Assembly (NCBI RefSeq): GCF_000829055.1
Contig: NZ_AP012544.1
Span: forward strand, 2,480,001 to 2,544,000
Direction: 5' to 3'
Source of the DNA: Lacticaseibacillus casei DSM 20011 = JCM 1134 = ATCC 393
GTDB lineage: Bacteria; Bacillota; Bacilli; Lactobacillales; Lactobacillaceae
Length of the DNA: 64,000 bases
Shown here in pieces: positions 24,594 to 33,276 of this stretch. The stretch's first letter is position 1. Each line of letters begins with the position of its first letter. A program made the position numbers and the translations under genes. The notes beneath the pieces were generated by a model. It was not told the DNA's origin and made no database searches. It saw nothing but the letters and a program-made list of their open reading frames with translations.

Positions 24594-25292
24594 ATGAAAA
24601 CTCTGACGCATTTTTGGGATCGAATCGTCTTCACTGTTCGTTTCCTTCGTAGCCATCATTTCAAACCAAAATTTCGCAAGCAGCTGTTTTTCTTCGCGGT
24701 CTTGGTACCAGTATGTTTGGTGACCATCATCACCGGCCAACAAGTAGAAAAATCGGTTCCCGCTGCCACCATTTTTCGCACCGGAACAACACTCGCCAAG
24801 GTGAGCCAGTCTTCACATCAGCCTACTAGCAAAGTCGCTCTTAACGTGACAAAGAAAATCGACTGGCAAGCTCCCTCTGAAAATCAGCCTTATCCCGACT
24901 TGACGCAACACCCGCACCTTTCGCTGGTTGTCAGTTTGAACAAGCAACGGGTATTTGTTAAAGATGGTGCTAAAACCCTTTACACCATGTATGCTTCAAC
25001 TGGTATCGACGACTCGACACCGCATGGGCACTTTAAGATTCAGTCTGAACGCGGCTATGACTTTTTCAATCCTGAAGAACAAATGGGCGCGCATTATTAC
25101 ACGAGCTTTTACTTACACGGGACCTACTTATTCCACACCGTGCCGACTGACGTCAACGGTCAATATATTGAATCTGAAGCGGCAAAGTTGGGCCAGAAAC
25201 CCGGTTCACATGGCTGTGTACGCCTCAGTATTCCGGATGCCAAGTGGATTTTCGAAACCGTCCCAACTGGTACGCCAGTTGTTGTCGAATAA
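24594..25292 (+). CDS. L,D-transpeptidase (YkuD), membrane-anchored
   Basis: A 232-residue envelope enzyme. The short cytoplasmic N-terminus is followed by a membrane anchor LFFFAVLVPVCLVTIITG (~31-48), a Ser/Thr-rich stalk (~55-85) and a YkuD domain (~108-231). The domain shows STGIDDSTPHGHF, YLHGTY and the catalytic PGSHGCVRLS with nucleophile Cys208. It is expected to act outside the membrane on peptidoglycan stem peptides. The AGGAAAACC upstream of ATG is a slightly distant ribosome-binding site. It is the second such gene within 4 kb, but much shorter and without the peptidoglycan-binding repeats. Confidence 0.9.
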   Translation: MKTLTHFWDRIVFTVRFLRSHHFKPKFRKQLFFFAVLVPVCLVTIITGQQVEKSVPAATIFRTGTTLAKVSQSSHQPTSKVALNVTKKIDWQAPSENQPYPDLTQHPHLSLVVSLNKQRVFVKDGAKTLYTMYASTGIDDSTPHGHFKIQSERGYDFFNPEEQMGAHYYTSFYLHGTYLFHTVPTDVNGQYIESEAAKLGQKPGSHGCVRLSIPDAKWIFETVPTGTPVVVE

Positions 25293-25295
25293 ACC

Positions 25296-25347
25296 AAAAG
25301 CCGCACCCATCTCAATCAATTTATCACTGAGGTGGGGGCGGCTTTTT
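25296..25347. terminator. Bidirectional terminator between L,D-transpeptidase gene and mazF
   Basis: AAAAGCCGCACCCATCTCA and TGAGGTGGGGGCGGCTTTTT arms form a long stem with two mismatches. T/A-runs on both sides serve two convergent genes. Confidence 0.88.
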
Positions 25348-25361
25348 GCCAAAATATTGCG

Positions 25362-25745
25362 TTAATTTTTATTGTATGTTTTTGGTTTGGGCAAACTAAC
25401 GAGCCCTACTGAAATTGCCAACGCACGGTCAACAGCCGCCATTTTTGCGCTTGATAAAGCCGTCACACGCGCCTGTAATCGCTGCTTATCGATGGTGCGA
25501 ATCTGCTCTAGCAAAATCACCGAGTTACGTTCAACCCCATCTTGTTTTGCCCGTAAGCCAACATGAGTGGGCATCTTGGGTTTCTGAATCTTGGAGGTAA
25601 TGGCCGCCACAATAACCGTAGGGCTGTAGTGGTTACCAACGTTATTTTGAATAATAAGTACAGGTCGATTGCCACCCTGTTCGGATCCAACAACCGGCGA
25701 TAAATCGGCGAAGAATACATCTCCGCGTTTTACGGTTACATCCAT
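25362..25745 (-). CDS. mazF: MazF/PemK-family endoribonuclease toxin
   Basis: Sequence-specific mRNA interferase. The 127-residue product has the family signature from the start: [21 protein letters not shown] (residues ~5-25) with the catalytic Arg in [10 protein letters not shown], followed by [13 protein letters not shown] and [13 protein letters not shown]. It lies 18 nt after its antitoxin and both are downstream of alr. The alr-mazEF linkage is conserved in Firmicutes (Bacillus ndoAI). It is likely co-transcribed with acpS-alr, since I see no terminator between them. Confidence 0.93.
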   Translation of the reverse strand: MDVTVKRGDVFFADLSPVVGSEQGGNRPVLIIQNNVGNHYSPTVIVAAITSKIQKPKMPTHVGLRAKQDGVERNSVILLEQIRTIDKQRLQARVTALSSAKMAAVDRALAISVGLVSLPKPKTYNKN

Positions 25746-25763
25746 GCTTTTGCCCCCCGTTGC

Positions 25764-26012
25764 TTATCGAATATGGGCGTATGCCTCACTTTCGCAGGCG
25801 GAGAAAGCATGACTGATCTCTGTATTGATCTGTCCCATGACAACGTAGCCGGAAATCAGCTGGTTGATATCGGGTGCTTGTGACTGCAAAAATTTGGCCA
25901 CTGCTGTCGTGATCACATCTTGAGTATCCGTGTCATTCAACTCACAATAGGCATCTAACCGCGCCTTAATAGCAGCATCAAACGTTACCGTTACTGACGT
26001 TTGCTTCTTCAT
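25764..26012 (-). CDS. mazE: MazE-type antitoxin
   Basis: Small 82-residue partner of MazF. The N-terminus (KKQTSVTVTFDAAIKARLDAYC) reads as a short ribbon-helix-helix DNA-binding domain. The acidic C-terminus should wrap and inhibit the toxin. The ATG at 26012 follows GGAGG by eight bases; upstream in-frame codons overlap that site. Its sequence diverges from Bacillus NdoAI, so the assignment rests on position, length and predicted fold. Confidence 0.82.
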   Translation of the reverse strand: MKKQTSVTVTFDAAIKARLDAYCELNDTDTQDVITTAVAKFLQSQAPDINQLISGYVVMGQINTEISHAFSACESEAYAHIR

Positions 26013-26110
26013 GACAACTTCCTCCAACTTCCCAAGTTCATGTTGCTACTTTATCACAAAATCGATTCAGGAGCTACCGCACTTAGCCAATCATCTGAAA
26101 AACTGCCTTG

Positions 26111-27250
26111 TTATTTGCCGATCAGATTGATGCTTTGCCGTTTTAACCGCGGCGTCAAATTGCAGGCAATTTCGTAATGAATCGTGTCGCTATACTTGGC
26201 GACATCTAAGAGCGTGATTTCCTGATCGCCGCTTTGCCCGATTAAAACGACTTTGGTGCCTGCCGGATAGGCTTTTGGTAGACGAATCATGAACTGATCC
26301 ATGCAAATTCGGCCAACAATCTCGCAGGCATGGCCATCAACCAACACATGGAACCCTTGCAGCCGCCGCAGCCATCCATCAGCATACCCAATCGGAACGG
26401 TACCGATAAACTCGTCACCTTTAGCGCGATAGGTGACACCATAGGAAATACCGTCACCGGCATGAACCTGCTTGCAGTAAGTCAATTCACTTTCCAGTGA
26501 CAAGGCAGGTTCCAGCGGGAAAGGTGTTGTCGGAATCGCATCACCAGATGGGTTCAGGCCATAAATCGCCACACCGTAGCGAATCATGTTGCCGTTACAT
26601 GCTGCATGCCACAGACTGGTCGCCGAGTTCGAGACGTGCACGTACCGGGGCCGGGTTGGCAATAAGTCCACCATGTGATTAAACTTGGCCACTTGCTGTT
26701 TGAAATAGGCATCGTCCGGATCATCTGCTGTGGCAAAATGGGTGAAAATGCCTTCAACCGTAAACTGTTTGGGATGTTCCTGAATGAACTTCAGGGCATC
26801 CAAAAGTGCCTGATCTTCCGTAAAGCCAATCCGCCCCATTCCGGTATCCAACGCAAGATGAATGCGTAAAGGCGGCAACTCCGGTTGGGCTTCCAACACC
26901 GGTAACGCCTGCTCAAGCCATTCGACACTGCTAATCGGTAACGAAATCGTTTGTGCCGCAGCCATCGCAGCGTACTGGCTTGGCACAATGCCTAAAACCA
27001 GAATTGGCTCGACAAAATTGGCGTCCCGTAAATCTAACGCCTCGTCAAGCAGCGCCACACAAAAGCCGCTTGCGCCAGCGGCTTTCGCAACCCGTGCCAC
27101 CCGCAACATGCCGTGACCATAAGCATCGGCTTTGACAACGGCAAAAAGTTGGGTCTTCTTTTTTAACCGCGCCACCTCATGCTGGACATTATGCAAAATA
27201 GCTGTTTCATCAATCAAAACTGTTGCTGGTCGGAAGTTACCGATCGTCAC
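26111..27250 (-). CDS. alr: Alanine racemase
   Basis: PLP enzyme supplying D-alanine for peptidoglycan and lipoteichoic acid. The 379-residue product has the PLP-lysine motif FAVVKADAYGHG (Lys40), the central barrel, and the C-terminal beta domain. The second catalytic Tyr lies in GISYGVTYRA (~267). Its start overlaps the end of acpS by 14 nt, the standard acpS-alr arrangement. Confidence 0.97.
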   Translation of the reverse strand: MTIGNFRPATVLIDETAILHNVQHEVARLKKKTQLFAVVKADAYGHGMLRVARVAKAAGASGFCVALLDEALDLRDANFVEPILVLGIVPSQYAAMAAAQTISLPISSVEWLEQALPVLEAQPELPPLRIHLALDTGMGRIGFTEDQALLDALKFIQEHPKQFTVEGIFTHFATADDPDDAYFKQQVAKFNHMVDLLPTRPRYVHVSNSATSLWHAACNGNMIRYGVAIYGLNPSGDAIPTTPFPLEPALSLESELTYCKQVHAGDGISYGVTYRAKGDEFIGTVPIGYADGWLRRLQGFHVLVDGHACEIVGRICMDQFMIRLPKAYPAGTKVVLIGQSGDQEITLLDVAKYSDTIHYEIACNLTPRLKRQSINLIGK

Positions 27251-27611
27251 GTTCAGGACCTTCTTTTTCTAAAATTACCTCGGTGAACACCAAAGTTTCA
27301 CTATGGGAAATGGAAACAAACGCATTGCCGGCAAATGGGTGTTTCGTCAGAATCGGCTTGCCAAGTTCGTTATTCAGAATTTCAACATCCTGCAAAGCGA
27401 CCTTGCCTAGTCCGGTGCCGAAAGCTTTGGAATAAGATTCCTTAGCCGAAAACCGGCCAGAAAGATACTCAACAGCACGGCGGCCATCCAATTGTTGATA
27501 GTTTGCTAATTCTACGGGTGTCAGAATCTTCGCGGCGAATCCATGGTTCTTTTCCTGAGCGGCTTGAATTCGGTCTAAATCTGTCACATCAACCCCGATG
27601 CCATAAATCAT
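27237..27611 (-). CDS. acpS: Holo-[acyl-carrier-protein] synthase
   Basis: Transfers 4'-phosphopantetheine from CoA to apo-ACP, activating fatty-acid synthesis. From ATG 27611 (GGAGG six bases before) it is 124 residues. Signatures are IYGIGVDVTDLDRI with the Mg-binding Asp8, and FSAKESYSKAFGTG with the metal-binding Glu (~58). A frame open to 27629 extends through the ribosome-binding site. It is first in acpS-alr-mazEF. The IS30 element lies about 120 bp upstream and may affect its promoter. Confidence 0.95.
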   Translation of the reverse strand: MIYGIGVDVTDLDRIQAAQEKNHGFAAKILTPVELANYQQLDGRRAVEYLSGRFSAKESYSKAFGTGLGKVALQDVEILNNELGKPILTKHPFAGNAFVSISHSETLVFTEVILEKEGPERDDR

Positions 27612-27727
27612 ACTTGGCCTCCAATACATTTGATAAAGTCATTTTAGCATGCTTTGATTAAAAATCGGCCATGTTCGGCAATTTGGCTGCTATATGTTGC
27701 CATGAAGAAACCGTAAATTGCAAGAAC

Positions 27728-28956
27728 AAGTTAGCCAGTCGTTGAGGACAATCCCAGAACAGGCCGTTATCAAATAGAAGTTGTGGCGCTAGAGAGACTA
27801 CTGGGCCATGCGGCGAACGCGCCGAGCTTCGGCCTCAAAGTTTTGCTGGGGTGTGCAGTAGCCCTGTTGTTTGCGAGGCAACTGATTCAAGCGGTCTTGC
27901 GTGGCCTGCACTTGACTAGGGCTAATGTCATCTAGGGACATGCCCTTAGGGAAGTCCTGGCGGATCATCCGGTTATGTGCCTCGTTGGTGCCACGGTCGC
28001 AGGACGTGTAAGGATGGGCGTAGAAGATCTCAGTTTCCGTCCCAGCAAAAGCAGTATTTAAGGCGGTGAACTCGGGTCCGTTGTCGGCTGTGATGGTCTT
28101 GATGCAAGCTCCCCATTCGCGCTTGATTCCACGCAATGCATAGCTCACAGAGTCTGCATCTCGTCCTTCGATCAAGCGGAGAAGTTGGCAACGGGTCTTG
28201 CGCTCAATCAGAGTCAAGATGACGCTCTCCTTGCCATTGCGTTTACCGACAATGGTATCCATCTCCCAGTGACCGAACTGCCTGCGTCGTTCAACGACCT
28301 TAGGCCGTTCCTCGATACTGCGGCCAGCCAGGCGCTTAGCCTTGGTGTGGTGCTGGTGAGAGGTCTTCCGCTTAGTCTTCTCCAACAGGTCGATATTTCG
28401 AATCTCTAGGCGTTGGTCGTCAATGTACTGGTACAAAGTCGAGGCACAAACAAGCTCTTCAGGAGTAAACAGCTTGTGTCGCTTGGCATAGCCGATTGAA
28501 GCATCCGGCGACCATTTGTCCTGCTTAGCTCGCTGTACGTACCAGGCTAAGAAGACCTGTACGCTGGCGAACTTGTCAGGACGATGGCAGCTCAAGCGTG
28601 CAGTCTCGTAACGTGCCTGAGCAGCCTCTGGCAGGTATTGTCGATGGTAGACGCGCTTGCCATTACTCTTCTTGACCTGATCTACTGTACCTCGCTTGAT
28701 TTCATTATTAATGGTCTGCGGGCAGACGCCAATTTCAGCAGCAATCCAACGATTGGACTTCCCAGCTTGGTGGAATCCGGCCACTTTTCCGCGCTCGAGT
28801 GATGTTAAGTGCTGACCTTTTTGGCGGTGTGTGCTATCCTGTTTCTGCATCAAGACAATATCCTCTTCCATTGTTTGTGTAGGAACTTCAATGATACAGG
28901 ATATCTGTTCTTGATGTTTTTTATTGTCCAAAAAATTTTGAGACAGTGGCTAACTT
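27728..28956 (-). mobile_element. IS30-family insertion sequence
   Basis: Contains one IS30-type transposase. The outermost matching ends I can see are AAGTTAGCCA at 27728 and its complement TGGCTAACTT at 28947-28956, extended imperfectly on both sides. No 2-3 bp target duplication is clear. A 14-bp direct repeat GCCATGAAGAAACC occurs about 16 bp outside each end (27699-27712 and 28973-28986). End assignment is approximate. Confidence 0.75.
27798..28850 (-). CDS. IS30-family transposase
   Basis: DDE transposase of 350 residues from ATG 28850, which follows AGAGGA. A frame open to 28931 has no ribosome-binding site. The N-terminal HTH_38 region (TSLERGKVAGFHQAGKSN, then IGVCPQTINNEIKRG) recognises the ends. 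The integrase core has its catalytic Asp in HWEMDTIVGK, the second in TADNGPEF and Glu in RGTNEAHNRMIR. It looks intact, with no frameshift. Confidence 0.95.
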   Translation of the reverse strand: MQKQDSTHRQKGQHLTSLERGKVAGFHQAGKSNRWIAAEIGVCPQTINNEIKRGTVDQVKKSNGKRVYHRQYLPEAAQARYETARLSCHRPDKFASVQVFLAWYVQRAKQDKWSPDASIGYAKRHKLFTPEELVCASTLYQYIDDQRLEIRNIDLLEKTKRKTSHQHHTKAKRLAGRSIEERPKVVERRRQFGHWEMDTIVGKRNGKESVILTLIERKTRCQLLRLIEGRDADSVSYALRGIKREWGACIKTITADNGPEFTALNTAFAGTETEIFYAHPYTSCDRGTNEAHNRMIRQDFPKGMSLDDISPSQVQATQDRLNQLPRKQQGYCTPQQNFEAEARRVRRMAQ

Positions 28957-28999
28957 GATTCTAAAATGCGCGGCCATGAAGAAACCATTTTCTTTCCAT

Positions 29000-29032
29000 A
29001 AAAAAGCACCGAGACGATATCAGCCTCGGTGC
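29000..29032 (-). terminator. Terminator of the DEAD-box helicase gene
   Basis: On the minus strand GCACCGAG-(GCTGATATCGT)-CTCGGTGC is followed by TTTTTT. It lies 54 nt after the helicase stop codon. Confidence 0.9.
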
Positions 29033-29085
29033 CTGTTTTATTTTAACCGTCAATTTTCGTGTTAGGAACTTTGACTCGTGAAAGC

Positions 29086-30597
29086 TTATTCGCCTGAACG
29101 AATTTTGAAGTTACGTTTGACATTCTTACGTTTGTCGCCGAAGTTGCGCTTCTTGTCATAGTTGCGCCGGCCGTCACGGTTGCCTTGATAGCCACCTTCG
29201 CGCCGCTTAGCTTTGTAGCCGCCTTTATAACCGCCGCCACGATTGTTTCCGTGGCCGTGATTGTTGCGACCGCGATGTGGCAGTGGCCGTTCTGGTGTGA
29301 TTTTGACCGGAACCGCGCTGGCATCATCCGGGCTGACTGCTTTAAGGTATGCAGAAACCAATTGCAGCGGGGTGTAGTTTTCCAAAAGCGTTTCCGCCAT
29401 GGCTTCATACTTTTCAGTGTCGTTGGCTTCGACTTGTTCTTTGATCGTGGAGAAGCCACTGGAAATCTGGCCCATCAACGCTTCTTCAGCGGTTGGCGGC
29501 TTCATCGGCAACATCCGCTTCTTCGTCAAGTCTTCGATCGTGTGCAGGTATTCAATTTCATTTGGTGTGACAAATGTTACCGAAACCCCTTTGTGTCCCG
29601 CACGACCGGTCCGACCGATACGGTGCACATATGAATCAGGATCTTGCGGAATGTCATAGTTATAAACATGCGTCACGCCAGAAATGTCCAACCCACGGGC
29701 CGCAACATCCGTCGCCACCAAAAAGTCCAATTGGCCGCTCTTGAATTGGCGCAAAACGCTCATGCGCTTTTGCTGCGTCAAATCACCATGAATCCCTTCA
29801 GCCCGATAACCACGAGCTTTCAAGCCGCGGGTTAATTCATCAACGCGCCGTTTTGTCCGGCCAAAAATCAATGCCAGATCAGGATCCTGAACGTCGAACA
29901 AACGCGTCATCACATCGAACTTTTCATAGTCCTTTGCGCGAACATAATATTGTTCAACGGTGTCAGCCGTCAGCTCTTTAGCCTTAATCTTAACAACGAC
30001 CGGGCTCTTCATGAACTTGTTGGTCAAGCGCATGATGGCTGCCGGCATGGTGGCAGAAAACAGCAAGGTCTGACGTTCTGTTGGCATCTGTTCAACGATC
30101 TTTTCAATATCGTCAATAAAGCCCATGTCGAGCATTTCGTCGGCTTCATCCAATACCAAGGTATCAAGATGTTCCAGTTTCAAGGTGTGACGCCCGATAT
30201 GATCAAGAATCCGCCCTGGGGTTCCGACCACAATTTGTGGGTGGTCAGCAAGCTGACGAATCTGGCGGCGAATATCAGCACCACCATAAACTGCTTGCAC
30301 CTTGATCTTCTTGTCGCGACCTAAACGATAAAGTTCTTCTTGGGTCTGAATCGCCAATTCCCGGGTTGGGGAAATGACCAGTGCTTGGATACTCCGGTCA
30401 GCTTTATCGATGTGTTGCAGAATCGGCAAGCCAAATGCTGCCGTTTTCCCGGTACCGGTCTGTGCTTGACCGATCACATCTTTGCCTTCCAGAACCAGTG
30501 GGATCGTCTCTGCTTGAATCGGGGTCGCTTCTTCAAAACCTGACTGTGCGATTGCCTTTAAGAGATCATGATCCAAACCTAGTTCTTTAAACTTCAA
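29086..30597 (-). CDS. cshA: DEAD-box RNA helicase (CshA type)
   Basis: ATP-dependent RNA helicase of 503 residues, involved in mRNA turnover, ribosome assembly and cold adaptation in Firmicutes. It has the Q motif ([13 protein letters not shown]), Walker A AQTGTGKT (45-52), the DEAD box VLDEADEML (~150), SAT (~183) and [10 protein letters not shown] (~325). The C-terminal tail (~435-503) is rich in Arg/Gly and binds RNA non-specifically. The start is UUG after AGGAGG. The Shine-Dalgarno overlaps a leader hairpin. It sits upstream of the IS30 insertion. Confidence 0.95.
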   Translation of the reverse strand: MKFKELGLDHDLLKAIAQSGFEEATPIQAETIPLVLEGKDVIGQAQTGTGKTAAFGLPILQHIDKADRSIQALVISPTRELAIQTQEELYRLGRDKKIKVQAVYGGADIRRQIRQLADHPQIVVGTPGRILDHIGRHTLKLEHLDTLVLDEADEMLDMGFIDDIEKIVEQMPTERQTLLFSATMPAAIMRLTNKFMKSPVVVKIKAKELTADTVEQYYVRAKDYEKFDVMTRLFDVQDPDLALIFGRTKRRVDELTRGLKARGYRAEGIHGDLTQQKRMSVLRQFKSGQLDFLVATDVAARGLDISGVTHVYNYDIPQDPDSYVHRIGRTGRAGHKGVSVTFVTPNEIEYLHTIEDLTKKRMLPMKPPTAEEALMGQISSGFSTIKEQVEANDTEKYEAMAETLLENYTPLQLVSAYLKAVSPDDASAVPVKITPERPLPHRGRNNHGHGNNRGGGYKGGYKAKRREGGYQGNRDGRRNYDKKRNFGDKRKNVKRNFKIRSGE

Positions 30598-30604
30598 ATG
30601 AGTT

Positions 30605-30651
30605 CCTCCTTGAGAATTCCTGCACGCGTTTACCCAAGCGTGTTTTCAAGG
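30605..30651 (-). promoter_or_regulatory. Leader hairpin overlapping the cshA ribosome-binding site
   Basis: In the transcript CCTTGA...CACGC pairs with GCGTG...TCAAGG, and the last GG is part of the AGGAGG ribosome-binding site. The two-part stem encloses a ~10-nt loop. It may modulate initiation at the UUG start; this is inference. Confidence 0.5.
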
Positions 30652-30706
30652 AATCCGCGGGCATCACGTGCATTTTCAGTAAATGACAAAAAAACATATC
30701 TCAACA

Positions 30707-30735
30707 ACAATAGCACGTTCACAATTGAAAAACAA
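30707..30735 (-). promoter_or_regulatory. cshA promoter
   Basis: Minus strand TTGTTT (30730-30735), a 17-nt spacer and extended -10 TGC-TATTGT (30707-30712). It would produce a ~100-nt leader before the UUG start codon. Confidence 0.6.
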
Positions 30736-30884
30736 GAACGAGTGTCATTGCAGAATTGTGGTGGTAATGGACTTACAATTTTCGACCAAACGCGGCGGTG
30801 TCGCGATGATAGCGCTTTGATACTGGGGTATGGCTGTTTATTTCATGAAAATTTACAAGATAATAGGGAGGCCGCACTATAAGT

Positions 30885-31121
30885 TAGTAAGAATTGTTAT
30901 AGTTTAGTGAATTCTAAATGATCTAAAAAGCTTAGGCAATAAGTCCCGAGCCGTGCCAAACTCCGCAATCTCCGACCAGCTGGGGCTGGAACGCTGTGAC
31001 GGCGCTTTGAGCCAGAAAATCGCTGTCTCAAAGTCGCCTAACAACATCAGCGACAGAACCGGTCGCTGTGTTGTTTGCACGGCTGAGCCCCATCTGGCCT
31101 ACGATTGCTACGCTTTGGCAC
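30885..31121 (+). repeat. Family B composite structured repeat, copy B1
   Basis: The core at 30953-31121 is bounded by inverted arms GTGCCAAACTCCGCAATC... (30953-30987) and ...GATTGCTACGCTTTGGCAC (31086-31121). Inside are a junction helix GCTGTG/CACGGC and hairpin 1 at 31002-31037 (CTTTGAG/CTCAAAG). Hairpin 2 at 31040-31075 pairs AACAAC with GTTGTT and CAGCGAC with GTCGCTG. About 65 bp upstream, A/T-rich, also align with copy B2. A terminator-like hairpin follows at 31164. No open frame is evident. The cshA-murF spacer (30598-31274) is otherwise only the cshA leader and promoter. Confidence 0.88.
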
Positions 31122-31163
31122 TGACGACTTAATAATCTTAATGAATTTGTCCCCCCGGAAAAC

Positions 31164-31211
31164 AAAAAGGCGAGCATACTCTCTGCGGTTGGAGAGTATG
31201 CTCGCCTTTTT
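31164..31211. terminator. Perfect bidirectional terminator between B1 and murF
   Basis: AAAAAGGCGAGCATACTCTC-(TGCGGTTG)-GAGAGTATGCTCGCCTTTTT: a 15-bp perfect GC-containing stem flanked by A5/T5. It terminates murF on the minus strand and appears homologous to hairpins beside B2 and B3. Confidence 0.92.
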
Positions 31212-31274
31212 AGTATGAACCAGTCTCTTACTCGATGCTTTCAATTAGACTTTCGTTTAGAAAATGAGCCTGTG

Positions 31275-32666
31275 TCAAGCGTGACCCCCAGCGATCAGCG
31301 CTGCCAAAACCGTTTCCAGATGCAAGCCGTGACTTGCCTTTAACAGCACCATGTCGTCATGGCCGACGTCATTTTGCAAATCGCGAATCATCTGGTTTTT
31401 GGCTGATAGCGGGTAATAATGCAGGTTATCGGGTGAATACTTGTCGGCCAAGGCATCGGCCAGTGCGTGCATCTCCGACCCATATAGATAGACAACTTGC
31501 ACTTCATGAGGATCAAGGGCATCGGCCAAGCCTGCATGCAGCGCCTGGCTTTGGTCGCCAAGTTCCAGCATGTCGCCTAACACTGCGATGTGCCGGCCGG
31601 TTGCCGTAAATTCACTAAAGTCGCGGATCACAGCCCGCATCGCCGTTGGATTGGCGTTATAAACATCACTGAGAATTTGTTCGCCGGCATCGCCGATCAG
31701 CCACTGCGTCCGATTGGCAGTCACCTGAAAATGCGCGAGTGCTTTTTGCATGACCTCGGGCTTCACATGAAATTGCCGACCGACAAGCAGCGCGGCCAAT
31801 GCATTCACTACGTTATACTCGCCCATAATCGGAATCGAAAAAGTCAGATCTGGCCACTGTTCAACCGTAAACTCGGTATGATTGCGATGGCCGTTAATGG
31901 AATGTGCAAACAAGGTATTTTCCGGATGCAACCCAAAAGTCTCCTGCTTTTGAGTAATCTTTTTGGCACGTTCCATAAGCAATGGCTCATCCCCGTTATA
32001 GATAAAAGTACCGTCTTCTTTCAGTCCATCGGTGATTTCCATTTTGGCATCGGCAATTTTAGCGCGGGTTTTGAAAAACTCGATATGTGCTTCGCCAATC
32101 ATGGTGATAACTGCAACATCCGGTTCGGCCAAAGATGACAACGCGTGCAACTGGCCCGGATGATCCATGCCCATCTCAAGGACCAGCACTTCGGTATTGG
32201 GCTCCATACTCAAAATCGTCATCGGTACGCCAATTTCGTTATTATAATTGTCTGGCGTTTTCACAACATGATATTGCGTCGCCAAAATCGCCGCCGTCAT
32301 ATCTTTAGTCGTTGTTTTCCCGTTGCTACCGGTAATGGCAACAACTTTGGGATTGACCTTCATCAACAAGTAATACTGGGCCAGCTGTTGCATGGCCGTC
32401 AGCGGATCCGGAACAACCAAGGCGGCCAATTTAGTTTTGATCGGTGCATGATCCGCCGCAACAAAAGTCGCCACCGCCCCCGCAGCAGCGGCAGCCGGAA
32501 TAAACTCGTGACCGTCACGTTCACCTTGTAAGGGAACAAATAACATCCCTGGCTTCAATCGACGCGAATCAAAGGTCAGTCCAGTGACCACGCGCGAACT
32601 ATCCGCTTCAGAAAGCGGCTGTGCTTTAACGACACGCGCAACCTCTGCCAATGTCATTTTCATCAT
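31275..32666 (-). CDS. murF: UDP-N-acetylmuramoyl-tripeptide--D-alanyl-D-alanine ligase
   Basis: Adds D-Ala-D-Ala to UDP-MurNAc-tripeptide in the last cytoplasmic step of the peptidoglycan monomer. From ATG 32666, after GGAG, it is 463 residues, normal for the family. The N-terminal domain shows LTFDSRRLKPGMLF. The P-loop is ITGSNGKTTTKDM (~110-122), and NYNNEIGVP and DVYNANPTAM follow. The frame stays open upstream to 33020, but that extension (117 residues) is only translated family A repeats and should not be annotated. The promoter must lie in or upstream of the repeat array. Confidence 0.96.
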   Translation of the reverse strand: MMKMTLAEVARVVKAQPLSEADSSRVVTGLTFDSRRLKPGMLFVPLQGERDGHEFIPAAAAAGAVATFVAADHAPIKTKLAALVVPDPLTAMQQLAQYYLLMKVNPKVVAITGSNGKTTTKDMTAAILATQYHVVKTPDNYNNEIGVPMTILSMEPNTEVLVLEMGMDHPGQLHALSSLAEPDVAVITMIGEAHIEFFKTRAKIADAKMEITDGLKEDGTFIYNGDEPLLMERAKKITQKQETFGLHPENTLFAHSINGHRNHTEFTVEQWPDLTFSIPIMGEYNVVNALAALLVGRQFHVKPEVMQKALAHFQVTANRTQWLIGDAGEQILSDVYNANPTAMRAVIRDFSEFTATGRHIAVLGDMLELGDQSQALHAGLADALDPHEVQVVYLYGSEMHALADALADKYSPDNLHYYPLSAKNQMIRDLQNDVGHDDMVLLKASHGLHLETVLAALIAGGHA

Positions 32667-32692
32667 TAACTCGACTCCAATTCTTAAACGTA

Positions 32693-32809
32693 GAGCGTGA
32701 GCTGGCGCGCTTAGGAGTCGGAGTGTAAGTGGCCTTGAGCGTGATGGCCCGGGCCTAGGCCATTGCCGATCAAGGTCCTTACACGCAGACTCCTGCGCCA
32801 GCAAACGCG
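32693..32809 (+). repeat. Family A repeat, copy A2 (tandem array 1 of 4)
   Basis: GAGCGTGAGCTGGCGC ... GCGCCAGCAAACGCG. Outer helix CTGGCGC/GCGCCAG, then GGAGTC/GACTCC, then GTGTAAG/CTTACAC, then GGCCTTGA/TCAAGGTC. It lies 26 bp upstream of the murF start. Confidence 0.92.
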
Positions 32810-32818
32810 TTTCAACAA

Positions 32819-32932
32819 GAGCGTGAACCAGCCCGGTTAGAAACCGGAGTGTAAGTGGCCTTGAGCGTGATGGCCGCTCTTTGGCCATTGCTCTCAGGTC
32901 CTTACACGTAGGTTTCTGGGCTGGTGAACGCG
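32819..32932 (+). repeat. Family A repeat, copy A3 (tandem array 2 of 4)
   Basis: Outer helix CCAGCCC/GGGCTGG, then GAAACC/GGTTTC, GTGTAAG/CTTACAC, and apex GATGGCC/GGCCATT. It is separated from A2 by the 9-bp spacer TTTCAACAA. Confidence 0.92.
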
Positions 32933-32941
32933 TTTCAACAA

Positions 32942-33056
32942 GAGCGTGAGCTGGGCCGGTTAGAAACCGGAGCATAAGTGGCCTTGGGCGTAATGGCCCG
33001 ACCTTGGCCATTGCGACCAAGGTCCTTATGTGCAGGTTTCTGGCCCAGCGAACGCG
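32942..33056 (+). repeat. Family A repeat, copy A4 (tandem array 3 of 4)
   Basis: Outer helix CTGGGCC/GGCCCAG, GAAACC/GGTTTC, and CATAAG/CTTATG in place of the GTGTAAG/CTTACAC of its neighbours: a paired double change. The same ~9-bp spacer separates it from A3. Confidence 0.92.
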
Positions 33057-33065
33057 TTTTCAACA

Positions 33066-33180
33066 AAGCGTGAACCGGCGCGCTTAGAAGCCGGAGTGTA
33101 AGTGGCCTCGGGCGTGATGGCCGCTCTTTGGCCATTGCGACCGAGGTCCTTACACGCAGGCTTCTGCGCCGGTGAACGCG
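33066..33180 (+). repeat. Family A repeat, copy A5 (tandem array 4 of 4)
   Basis: Outer helix CCGGCGC/GCGCCGG, GAAGCC/GGCTTC, GTGTAAG/CTTACAC, CCTCGG/CCGAGG and apex ATGGCC/GGCCAT. The first base differs (AAGCG for GAGCG). It lies about 100 bp from the next gene. The whole 32667-33276 spacer is this array plus ~95 bp without a visible gene. Confidence 0.92.
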
Positions 33181-33276
33181 TTTCAACATGCAGAAAAAAG
33201 GCCACATCAACCTTTTTCCAGTCAAACATATTCATTATAAGCAGGAAACTGCCCTTTTGCAGGCAGTTTCTTAAAG

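Noticed and set aside
32667..33020. A 117-residue N-terminal extension of MurF
   Set aside because: It is translated family A repeat sequence, with recurring SRPLTLR and HALVETR segments. A proper ribosome-binding site and start lie at 32666, giving normal family length.
32693..33180. Regularly spaced repeats as a CRISPR array
   Set aside because: The repeated unit is ~115 bp with constant 9-bp linkers, not 25-37 bp repeats with variable spacers; no cas genes are nearby.
32935..33235. Repeat-rich open frames resembling a protein with internal repeats
   Set aside because: The recurring residues come from the palindromic DNA repeats, the frames have no ribosome-binding site, and similar fragments appear at other family A copies.
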